Shown here one piece after another: positions 1 to 59,098 of a DNA stretch of 64,000 nucleotides. Position 1 is the stretch's first letter; every line of letters starts with the position of its first letter. This stretch comes from Amorphochlora amoebiformis. Its lineage: Eukaryota; Cercozoa; Chlorarachniophyceae. The notes beneath the pieces were generated by a model, which saw only the letters and a program-made list of their open reading frames with translations, had not been told where the DNA came from and ran no database searches. The stretch covers positions 124,001 to 188,000 of the forward strand of contig BAAHQB010000318.1 in the NCBI GenBank assembly GCA_054601695.1. The letters are read 5' to 3'. The translations under genes and the position numbers were made by a program.

Positions 1-372
1 CATCTATCAATCGAGAGGGAGCCACATAAGAGAGAGAGAGAGAGAGAGACAGAGAGAGAGAGAGACAGAGAGAAACCAAACCACCGAGCGGGAGATCGCG
101 AGGGAAAGAGAACACCATAAGATGAGAGCAAGATTTCCAGACAGGGCCATTTACCATAAATAAAATACAGTGAGACAGCATTAATCTTTTATGTGTGGTT
201 GGGAATTGGGAAAGGAGGAAAGGATTCCATGTGTGCATGGGGATTGGGAAAGGATTTGAAGGTAAGTTTTGGTTGATCTGGATGTAAGTCAAAGGCGAAA
301 GGCAAGCTTATCATCGTAATGCAATTCCCTAATCCCCTGCTGGCTGACTACATGGGAATGTTGCAAACATAT

Positions 373-406
<34 letters not shown>

Positions 407-443
407 TATATTATATATATATGTATAAATATATGAATATTAC
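1..443. other. Left edge: GA repeat, TA array and unresolved 3' part of the minus-strand gene
   Basis: Positions 31-72 are a (GA)n tract and 379-425 a (TA)n array. On the minus strand a further exon of the neighbouring proline-rich gene may begin after a TGTAG acceptor near 348, but no frame there matches a family I recognise. The gene may continue past the window edge. Confidence 0.4.
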
Positions 444-4205
<3,762 letters not shown>

Positions 4206-4249
4206 CTTGTATACTCAACAGGACGCGCCCCGGGAACTTACCCCTTTCG

Positions 4250-10826
<6,577 letters not shown>

Positions 10827-10884
10827 AATCATTACTGGGCAGCACACCGTCGTCGCCATTATCTAGTTAGTCTATTCGACTAGG

Positions 10885-11575
<691 letters not shown>

Positions 11576-11578
<3 letters not shown>

Positions 11579-12780
11579 GCCTAAAAGACGTATGTGTCAT
11601 AAGACGTCACAATACTTCGACATGATATATACGCAATACGTAGACAATTGTACAGTACCAGTACTACTCAGTAGTCTTCTAGGTCTTGGTAGTACGCTAA
11701 GACGCTTTGTCGTCTCCGATGGCAGACACTCAAACTTAACTTTCAAATATAATGACTAGAATGACGGGCTGAATATTTACATATATGATCTAGATGTCAT
11801 AAATTTGTGATATGATGATACATCTAGACATACTGCGCGCGCATAGCTAAACCGTGAGGACCATTTTATAGCTGGTATATTCTAGATATTTGATCAATAC
11901 CTAGATCTAGAGATGACAATGATTATAGACCAGGTGCAATCTAGGCAATTTAAATGATATCGATGTTCTGAAGTCTTTTTAGTTCCAGCCTCAGATCGTA
12001 ATTACTGAAACTTACTAGACTTATCTATGTAGATAACAATGTACAGCTAATTAACATACGTTAGTTTCAAGTTTCAACAGTGAATTCATAATTCATAAAT
12101 TTACCACTATGAGCTCATAAAGCCAGGCCCACGGTACGTACCGCGGCACGTCAGACGTGGTCGTCGTACCGTGAATCTAGATAGTATAATGTACTATGGT
12201 ACTCTACGCATACGCTAGATACGGTATGCATACACGCATACGTGTACGACTATTATACACCAGTATATGTATGTATAATATTTATAAGGTGCGTACGTAT
12301 ACGTATGCGTACGTATTATCTACGCACGTATTGACTGCCTGTACGTGCGTACGTATTATCTACGCACGTATTGACTAGGTACCCGTACGTGCGTACGTAT
12401 TATCTACGCACGTATTGACTACCTGTCCGTCTTAGGTTCGTATATTTACGCACCCAACAAATTGTTGTACGTTTACAACTATGCTAGATAGTATGTCTAC
12501 GTGTACATTCGTATACTAGGTATACGCAAGTATCATGAATTACGTACGAATCTATTACTGCATGGACTAGGTGCCGGATCATTCCAATCGAATGGGATCA
12601 GTGATCATCGAAATGCTAAAATTAAGGTTCACCGAGCCGCGCCGGGGCAGCGCCGGCGCCGGCGCCAATGTTAAACTTCATTAATAGATCATCAAGCCTT
12701 GTTTGTGTGCTCAAACTACCTTTTCTTTACACTTTAGATTTAAAGTTGGCCAGACGCTTTCGCACCTACAAGTCTAGAAG
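11576..12780. other. Convergent intergenic spacer with CTAG, hairpin repeats and GC palindrome
   Basis: No exon-like frame is visible on either strand. The spacer lies between the 3' ends of the TPR gene (+) and the PX-WD40 gene (-). It contains frequent CTAG tetramers, a CACGGTAC...GTACCGTG inverted repeat (12129-12173), a tandem hairpin repeat (12292-12420) and a GC-rich palindrome (12632-12666). Confidence 0.7.
12292..12420. repeat. Three tandem copies of a hairpin-forming unit
   Basis: The unit of about 45 bp contains GTGCGTA-CGTATTATC-TACGCAC, a perfect 7-bp inverted repeat around a 9-nt loop, followed by CGTATTGACT. Three copies lie in a row with small linker changes. Confidence 0.85.
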
Positions 12781-12884
12781 TCACGATTGATTATGAGAAC
12801 ATGTCGCCGTCGTCATCTCCAAATAGATTCTTCATCGCACTCTTTTGCTTGGTTCTATTATTACACATACGAAATGAAACACAC

Positions 12885-13275
<391 letters not shown>

Positions 13276-13905
13276 TAATGTTTGGTCACCCATCATCGTC
13301 TGCTTCGGTCCCGAACAAGTTTGCGAACTTCCGAATAGTTTCTGCTTTCTTACCCTGAGCATTACGCCAATCTCACCCACTTGATGCCCCATCCACCCCT
13401 TATCATCCCTTTCTTATCCCTTTTACCCATCCCATGCATCACAGAGGGATGGGTAATGGGTTAGGGATGGGCCATGGGCCATGAATGATGGTTAGGGTTA
13501 GGGATGCACAATGGGCTAAGAGATGGTTAGGGAGGGATGGTGCGTCAGGGATGGGGTAAGGGAATGTAAGGGATGAGGGAAGGGATGGGCAAAGGATAGG
13601 TAATAATTGGCCATTCGTTAGCCCTCCATGAGTAAGTAACCCGTTGAATGGCCATTCGAATGTTACTCATCCAGAAGTGATTCATTTGTTGGCCATTGAT
13701 TGCTCATTCAGAAGTGTTTGGCCATCTATTACCTACCTACCCCTCCAGAAGTCATCCATTGACTGCAATCGGGCGTCCATTACCCATCCCTTATCCACCC
13801 AAGCATCACATCCATTCATTAAGCTTTACTAGGCTTAGCAACTATCCCTCAGCCCTTGATTGCCGAGTACAGCTCTGGTGTTTGAATATAGTGTTGTAGA
13901 AAGCA
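13276..13905. other. 3' flank of the PX-WD40 gene with degenerate GGGATGG repeats
   Basis: Positions 13370-13640 hold many GGGATGGG/GGTTAGGG variants and their complements (CCCATCCC), a loosely repeated, strand-switching block. No protein-coding signal is convincing. Confidence 0.5.
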
Positions 13906-27076
<13,171 letters not shown>

Positions 27077-27466
27077 GGCGCTATATATTCGAGAAATATT
27101 CTTTCGGCGTGGCGACGTGAGCAATCAATCACTCTGTGTCACGCGGTGTGACAAATCAGCTGTGTGTCACGCGGTGTGACAAAGTTAGCAGGGTACTCAC
27201 CGCTATGTCACGCTTTACACTCTTCTGTTCTGTCGCGTGCTGTTGGCGCGGGAGGAACGAAATGACAAGCTTGGCCGAGTTGAAGAACGGTATGTGATGT
27301 TTGGTGCCCTCGGCCCTCACCCTATATGACAACCCCTTCCATCTCACCAATTGAACCTTTTAGTACCCTTGTTTCCGTCAAAATTTCCCCTTTCCACGAT
27401 TTCTAAAAAGTTGGAGTTGCGTTTGTTCGATGTTCGATTGGTTGATTTGGTTTGGGATTCGGTCGG
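27077..27466. promoter_or_regulatory. Shared divergent upstream region of PX-WD40 and CEP20 genes
   Basis: About 390 bp between the ATG of the PX-WD40 gene (-) and the first recognised CEP20 codons (+). It contains no TA array. It includes a tandem GTGTCACGCGGTGTGAC pair (near 27135-27180) that is itself an inverted repeat. Promoter role is inferred from position only. Confidence 0.4.
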
Positions 27467-28080
27467 GAAGTGCTGAAGGAAACCCTGGAAGCTCGTGGGA
27501 CGCTGGATCAAATCAAGGCGAGGATTCGAGCAGAGATATTTAAGGCTCTTGATGACAAGGTTCAATCACAAAAGCATAACATTTCAAAACAGACGCGTAG
27601 TTTAGCATTATATGCATACCATTAACAAACATTTCACATGAACACACGCACACTTTCGCTTATTAAATGCACTCTTAAAATACATACAAACTCCCATGTA
27701 ATATATACATATATATATATATATATATAATATATATAATATTTATTAGTATATATATATATATATATGTATATATAAATATATAAATATATGTATATAT
27801 ATGTGTATGTGTACATATATATGTCTGTGTTGTTGTTTGTGTGTCTGTAGGAGGTGTCAAAGCCTTCGCTATCATCTACAAACCTGGTGATTAACGAGCT
27901 CATAAGGGACTACCTCCACTTCAATAACTACAACCACACCCTCTCCGTCTTTCTTCCGGGTATACACCCATCTTTTCTTTCTGCCAGCAGAATATATACA
28001 TTGTTTTATCCTGTATGTTGCTTGGAAATGCATCTGCAAGGAGTTAACAATACATGTATATATATTATATTTATGCATGT

Positions 28081-28137
<57 letters not shown>

Positions 28138-28155
28138 TATATAATACATATATAC

Positions 28156-28187
<32 letters not shown>

Positions 28188-28196
28188 TAGATATGT

Positions 28197-28233
<37 letters not shown>

Positions 28234-28234
28234 T

Positions 28235-28271
<37 letters not shown>

Positions 28272-28421
28272 CATATATATATATATATACATATATACAT
28301 ATATATATATATGTGTGTGTGTATATATATATATATATATGTATGTGCGTTCGTGTGTGTGTGTCGCGTGTTTGTATGTGACGGGTTGGGACCGTATCTG
28401 CATTATATATCTATGTGTATG

Positions 28422-28467
<46 letters not shown>

Positions 28468-28533
28468 ATTATTATTATTGTTATATATATATATATATAT
28501 AGTGTTTGCATTTACACATATCTTATTTTAGAC

Positions 28534-28572
<39 letters not shown>

Positions 28573-28608
28573 ATATATATGTATATATATATATATATAT
28601 ATTCATCA

Positions 28609-28642
<34 letters not shown>

Positions 28643-28667
28643 ACATATATTAACCTATGTATAATTT

Positions 28668-28731
<64 letters not shown>

Positions 28732-29356
28732 TATATATATATATATATACATATTACACGTACGTATCTAAACATACCTTACTTTAGAAAGTGGGCAACC
28801 GATGCACAAGCTAGGGTCGTCGTTTCTCGCCTCCGAACTAGGCGTCGAACAAGATCCAGAGCTATCGAAAATGTAATAAAATATGATAAACATTCGACAC
28901 TCTTCACTGTCGGGAACAGCGACAAAGTGGGCGTTGTCCTATTGTATTATACTAAACATATCGCATAATATCACATCATATCGTATCATATCATACATAC
29001 ATATATAAATATATATATATATATATGTATATGTATATAGAAATATATATATATATATATATATATACAGTTGGTATGTTTGTAGACCGTTGCTCTATTC
29101 CCTGGTGGCTAAATCGAAGCACAAATGGGGTGTAACCCCAAATTCTCCCAGTCCAAACCCTCGTCTTCCCAGCCGTCAGCAATACGGCGATCATGAACCG
29201 AATCTTAATTCAAATCTCCCATCGAATGATTCCAAAGAAGCTCGGTTTATACCGGACACCAAGCACCTACAACACCGCCTTCCGAAGCACACCAGCAAAG
29301 GTCTACAAGCTAAATCTACCCTAACACCCAGAACGTGTAGTGTATATGCTGTCTAA
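27467..29356 (+). CDS. CEP20: CEP20 (FOR20/FOPNL) centriolar satellite protein
   Basis: Four exons: 27467(or 27479)-27559, 27851-27959, 28788-28872, 29086-29356. Phases 0/1/2 close exactly. The protein reads [29 protein letters not shown], then a LisH motif ([31 protein letters not shown]), then SSFLASELG and SKIPLLYSLV. This order and spacing match animal CEP20/FOR20: the N-terminal TOF-like helix, the LisH dimerisation motif ending in ESGQP, and the conserved IPLLY. FOR20 proteins act at centrioles/basal bodies and are needed for ciliogenesis, so the organism probably builds cilia. The C-terminal 75 residues after KHKWG are unrelated and Ser/Pro/Lys-rich, as in other members where the tail is variable. 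The initiator exon was not found; an in-frame stop lies just upstream at 27443. Length of at least 186 residues fits the usual 170-200. Confidence 0.92.
27705..28760. repeat. (TA)n arrays in CEP20 introns
   Basis: TA arrays at 27710-27825 (intron 1) and 28097-28750 (intron 2), with TG-rich edges. Confidence 0.9.
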
Positions 29357-29994
29357 AGGTGTGTGTTGATATTCAGACGGAGAAGAAAGGTGTGATCTGG
29401 ACTTTACAAGCGGTGGGGCCAAAATGGAGTACTCTTTGGGGAAGAGAGCGTAGTATCATACTCTAGATACTACTCATAGCACATGGAGTATATTGAGTGT
29501 CAAGTTTCTAGAGACTGATCATCATCAAGGTTCTAGAGTGATTCTAGTGATTAGATAATTTAGATATCTTAGATCTACTTTGGCTCTGGCCTAGAGCCTG
29601 GGTCGACTAGCCTAGAGTTCGAAGTTGAAGCCTGGGGCCGTGTGCCGTTTACATATTAAAATGACACTTACTAGATCTCGACTTAGTGGGATCCGACCAT
29701 AGTATACTCCCTACTCTATCTAGTCTATCCTATAGGCTATACAGCTACGAACTAGACGAATTATGAGCAACTTATAACTATTATCTAGATTCTAGAGATT
29801 ATATCCAGCTGCATGTTATTCTAGTTATTTGTAATTACGCCGATTGACTAGATTCTAGAGATTGACTCGAATTTAATCACGGAGCAAACTTAAAAGTATC
29901 CTACTGTCACACTATCTCTAGTCTAGTAGTCTCTAGAGTCTAGTAGTATCTGGCTATAGATTACTAGACCATATTTTGGCAAGCGCCATAGCAT
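29357..29994. other. CTAG-dense convergent 3' spacer
   Basis: Lies between the stop of CEP20 (+) and the stop of the coiled-coil gene (-). By eye I count about 20 CTAG tetramers in the 540 bp from 29460, against about two expected. Many are TCTAGA/ACTAGT-like. No coding frame is seen. Confidence 0.8.
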
Positions 29995-36571
<6,577 letters not shown>

Positions 36572-36581
36572 CGGAGTCTGA

Positions 36582-44735
<8,154 letters not shown>

Positions 44736-45771
44736 CTCGCTGTCACCGTGACACTTACTTGTACTAGTTCAACACTAGTCTAATATTGTCTGAGAATCCA
44801 TCCCTGATCAGTGATTACGACAAGTACCTAGCTACTAGAGTACTAGAGTACTAGAGCGGCTAGCTAGGCTCGTGCGTTCAACTGTAATGCGTAATGAATA
44901 TATCTATTCTGAGTCGCTTATGTTTATCTAGTTCTACAGCTAGGTTGTGAGCAACTTAGTAATTAATCTTAGTAATTAAAATTATTATAACTTAATGTTT
45001 AGAAAACTACTAGTACAAGGGTTGCCCATGCCATATCTAGATGATCACACACCCTAGACCGTAGTCTAAGCTAGATGCAGAATACTACTGTAGTGTTACC
45101 TTTCTTCTAAAGATCAATGATTCCACATACTCAGTCCTAATCTAGCTAATGCACAATTGATTGATTTGATTATGATCATCTGCATTATTCGACAAGGTCA
45201 ACAAGTCAAGGGCTCCCGACCACTAATTTTGTTATCACGAGTATTCGCTAGTTCGATTCTGCCTTCATCTCGAGCAATGGGAAGCGGGTCTCTCCAAAGG
45301 GGAATGAAAAATGATAATAAAGCGTAATAGTAGCGAGGGATCGGAAAGCCCTGGTGTTTCCCGTGCTAAATTTATATTTATACGTCATATAGACTGTCAA
45401 CTCTTCACAGGTTGTAAGTGATTTCACCAAAATTACTTTTTCTCAAAGTCAATTGATTAATTAAATTAATATTAGGTGACTTCACCATATCTACGTCCAC
45501 GCGTGCACCCGGGGCCCGCCGGGCGCCGGCCCGGGGTGACATCTATCTAGTCTATAGCTATATATAGATCGTATCAGTCGGTATGTTCTTATTTTTCTAG
45601 TATATCTAGTATATGTCAATAGTATACGTAATATACGTCGGACTCTACATAGTCGTGCACACCTCTAACAATACTCGTGAATGTAGCTCTAAACAATATA
45701 TATAACATATACATATACATATATATATATATATATATATACTATCTAGACATAATAATAATATAATATTA

Positions 45772-45824
<53 letters not shown>

Positions 45825-45926
45825 CTATATAAACCACGTCACAAATGAAACGTTTGAATAAGTTCCAAGTAATTTGGGTACTTCGTGAGTATGCTGTTCT
45901 GGCTCGTCATTTGGGTATCATTATTG
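44736..45926. other. CTAG-dense convergent 3' spacer with GC palindrome
   Basis: Between the stop codons of the RRM gene (+) and the next gene (-). At least 14 CTAG tetramers occur in 44761-45080. A GC-only palindromic island lies at about 45498-45538, and a TA array at 45715-45822. No exon-like frame. Confidence 0.8.
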
Positions 45927-55309
<9,383 letters not shown>

Positions 55310-55321
55310 ATGTGCTCTATA

Positions 55322-55364
<43 letters not shown>

Positions 55365-55369
55365 GTTAC

Positions 55370-55540
55370 GCACAGGGCACACACTGCCATACACACACAT
55401 GCCATACACACACAGGGCACACACAGGGCACACACAGGGCACACATAAACTACATACAGGTTACACGCTGCACACAGGCCACACAGGTCACCCGCTGCCA
55501 CATACAGGCCATACACAGGCCCCACACAGCCCACAGGATG
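55370..55540. repeat. ACACAGGGCACAC repeats
   Basis: Degenerate 11-14-bp units (CACACAGGGCA, CACAGGCCACAC) upstream of the minus-strand gene start. Confidence 0.8.
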
Positions 55541-55827
55541 AGTCCCTTAACCCTTCCAGTCCTGGCAGGAGTCTCACGTACATAATTTCGCACTCGCACC
55601 CTTACGGTTCCTAGGGCAAGCTCGCCTACCTTAGCTTGGTCTCTGTGCGGCGTCCCGCGATGGGGGAGTGTACAGAGGTGGAGTAGAGTCGTCGTACAGA
55701 TGGTTGGAATAGTTGCTGATAGGTGGGGTGCGGTTGGTTTTCGACTCGCTTCCGAAATCTGCTCTGTCGGTAGACCGGCGATGTAAGTGAATGATCTTTC
55801 TAGATATTGGACATATGTGAAACTTCA

Positions 55828-55900
55828 GCTCGCATAGCTCAGTTGGCAGAGCGCTCGGCTGTTAACCGAAAGGTCGGTGGTTCAAGCCCACCTGTGAGCG
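55828..55900 (+). tRNA. tRNA-Asn (anticodon GTT)
   Basis: A complete 73-nt cloverleaf: acceptor stem GCTCGCA/TGTGAGC (one G-T pair), D arm GCTC-AGTTGGCA-GAGC, anticodon loop CTGTTAA with GTT, T arm GGTGG-TTCAAGC-CCACC, discriminator G. The first anticodon-stem pair is a C-A mismatch. CCA is not encoded and a run of seven T follows within three bases, as expected for an RNA polymerase III gene. A box (TAGCTCAGTTGG) and B box (GGTTCAAGCC) are intact. Confidence 0.97.
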
Positions 55901-55912
55901 CTCTTTTTTTAT
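55900..55912 (+). terminator. RNA polymerase III terminator (T7)
   Basis: CTCTTTTTTT directly after the tRNA discriminator base. Confidence 0.85.
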
Positions 55913-55990
55913 TTAACGGTCACCCCCCCTGATAATTAACGGTCACCCCCCTGATTTATGCGTGTAGGTCGATGGTTCAAGCCTACATAA
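55911..55990 (+). other. Repeated TTAACGGTCACCCCCC and a tRNA T-arm-like relic
   Basis: TTAACGGTCACCCCCCTGAT occurs twice (about 55913 and 55937). It is followed at 55964-55988 by GTAGGTCGATGGTTCAAGCC plus TACAT, which copies the variable-loop/T-arm segment of the tRNA (AGGTCGGTGGTTCAAGCC) and can fold as a TGTAGG/CCTACA stem. It looks like a 3' tRNA fragment relic carrying a B box. Confidence 0.6.
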
Positions 55991-56109
55991 TTCAATATTT
56001 TTTCTAGTTTTTTATGTGCACTTGCATACGTAGTTATCATATATATTACACTCTCATATATGTATCATTAAAAACACTGCGGTATATTTAACTCTCATAT
56101 CATGAGTCA

Positions 56110-56114
56110 TATGT

Positions 56115-56185
<71 letters not shown>

Positions 56186-56196
56186 AATATATATAA

Positions 56197-56235
<39 letters not shown>

Positions 56236-56245
56236 TACACATATA

Positions 56246-56280
<35 letters not shown>

Positions 56281-56620
56281 TTATATATACATATATATAT
56301 GTTATATATGTACTATGATATATATGATATACAGTGATTGTGCAGTATGATTGTAAAGTTGATGAGTTGTAGTGAGTACGAGTCTGGTTGGCTCGGGATT
56401 AGTCTAGAGCTAGATACTAACGCACAATGTTGCATACTAGTTAACCTCAGGTTAGTCTAGACCTACTCTACTCTCACTGAGTATCAATGATATCTAACAT
56501 ACGACATATCATTGCACTTATACTATAATTAGGGCTATTCTACTCACGGCAGTTACCACACTTACTAGCTATCGATTGGACTTAATGTTGGACTATGAGG
56601 CTTTTTGAATTATACGTATA

Positions 56621-56665
<45 letters not shown>

Positions 56666-56738
56666 TATATATATATATATTATATATATATATATATAAT
56701 ATTATATATATATATATATGTATATATATACATATATA

Positions 56739-56830
<92 letters not shown>

Positions 56831-57267
56831 ATATATAATATAATTAATTATTATATATATATATATATATGTGTATATATATATATATATTATATATACA
56901 TATATATACATTATATATGTATCATAGTATATGTATGTCGGTCGGCAATTCCGAACTTTGGAAGTTGGTGGATTTTGGGCAGTTTCACAGTAATTGATAC
57001 AATAGGGGAAAAAACTTTATTGGGTGAAAATAACTAAAATTCAAAAAAAAATTAAAATCGAAAGAGAGTGTGTATATTGAATATTATTTATCATATTACA
57101 CATTTAAAGTATATCATGATATCATCATAGTATATGCCAGTATATTAGGCTTATTTATTTGTAGTTTAATTTTGACTCATCGGATGTCCTCGTACCAGAT
57201 ACGTATATTGGGGATCATGATATATACATACATATATATATACATATATATATATATTATATATATA

Positions 57268-57298
<31 letters not shown>

Positions 57299-57400
57299 GT
57301 TATATATGTGTATATACTATCATATATCATGAATTATACAAACACACACAATATACATATATATATATATATCATATCATACTATATCATAGTATATATG

Positions 57401-57435
<35 letters not shown>

Positions 57436-57519
57436 GTATATGTAATATCAATATACATACTGAGTATATATCATGGCACGATACATGATATATATAATTA
57501 TATATACAAGTAAAAAAAA

Positions 57520-57597
<78 letters not shown>

Positions 57598-57645
57598 TAG
57601 TATATAAATACACACACTCACACACACACTGTGACACACACACAC

Positions 57646-57699
<54 letters not shown>

Positions 57700-57705
57700 T
57701 TATAT

Positions 57706-57749
<44 letters not shown>

Positions 57750-57982
57750 AAATTAACCCTAATTGCCTAGTACACTTCTAGCTGTGACATAAACTTCAGT
57801 ATATATAAAAATATATTTATTTTTAAGATGTATCCAATTCAACTTGGTGTATACATTCTGCTCTGTTACAATACACAAACAAATTATATCACGACACCTC
57901 CGTGTACAACATTTATCCACTTTATATGTATATATATGTCTAGTATGTATCTCTAGATCTATATGTATATATACGCTAGATA

Positions 57983-58018
<36 letters not shown>

Positions 58019-58090
58019 CTAGATATAAGAGTATATATGACACACACGCATATATATATATATATATATAAACATATATATATATATACA

Positions 58091-58189
<99 letters not shown>

Positions 58190-58217
58190 AGATATATATA
58201 TAAATATATATATATCT

Positions 58218-58258
<41 letters not shown>

Positions 58259-58294
58259 GTATATATATTTATGATACACACACACACACACATT

Positions 58295-58340
<46 letters not shown>

Positions 58341-58345
58341 TATGT
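56110..58345. repeat. TA arrays and CTAG-containing unique patches, gene-poor
   Basis: TA arrays at 56118-56280, 56620-56900, 57230-57300, 57400-57435, 57530-57595, 57648-57745 and 57985-58345. Unique islands: 56330-56600 (five CTAG, no frame), 56930-57200 (AT-rich, a 35-residue frame with [10 protein letters not shown], not enough to call a gene) and 57760-57980. TCTAGATATA borders recur at 58137-58220. Confidence 0.8.
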
Positions 58346-59098
58346 ATATATATCCAGGTTAAGTTGTTCGAGCAATGATAAATTAAAATTATAGAATTAT
58401 GACGGCAAGCAAGAGAACAGCAGGAGAATTCTAATTCTGAAGCTCCGACTGTCGAGCTCGCCAAGCTGAGATTACGAACGATATTCCGATGAGTTTCTGC
58501 CCAAGGCAGCAATCGTACCGCATACAATAAACAGATCTGTACATTCAGGTTCTTGCTCTATATCTCCGACGGAGAATAAACGGAATGATAAAAGAGAATT
58601 TATCGGTCTAGAATCTAGATTAATTTTTCGGCAAGATCGCTATAAAAACGAAAAGATAGAAGTCAGACGCTCTGTAGTGTCCGACAAGGAATTTCTGTCG
58701 CATCCCTTGAGAAAAAGGGAGCAATAGGGAAAAAATCAATGGGAATCTCGTGAGTTGCACGTACAATGTTTTTGGGTTTCTTTACAAAGATATTCAAGAT
58801 TTGCGGGGCCCAAAGCCCACGTCTACTCCCCTTTATCCCTCTCCTTGGACTCATCCTGTCCCACCCACGCCCCATCAAGTTCCACCAAACCCCTTACACA
58901 CTACGAGAAGCCTATGGACATTGCGTGCACTGTACATGGGACTGCTTGTACGAAAAACAAGAAGGAAAAATAATAACAAAATCGAGAGGAGAGAATTAGC
59001 TGAAATTTTTTAAGACGAGACGACACAATCTTAACCACTCACACCTAGCACCGGTCCAGGACACTTCCTGGACACCAGCCATACATTGCGAGCATGGC
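58346..59098. other. 3' flank of the secreted-protein gene, no clear gene
   Basis: Unique sequence with short frames on both strands (for example plus 58766-58999 and minus 58878-58663). None shows a domain or splice chain. Probably 3' UTR plus spacer of the gene ending at 59099. Confidence 0.5.

Noticed and set aside
56936-57037. Short frame with [10 protein letters not shown], reminiscent of a RIN4/NOI-type motif
   Set aside because: Only about 35 residues, in AT-rich DNA with no splice partner; too little to call a gene.
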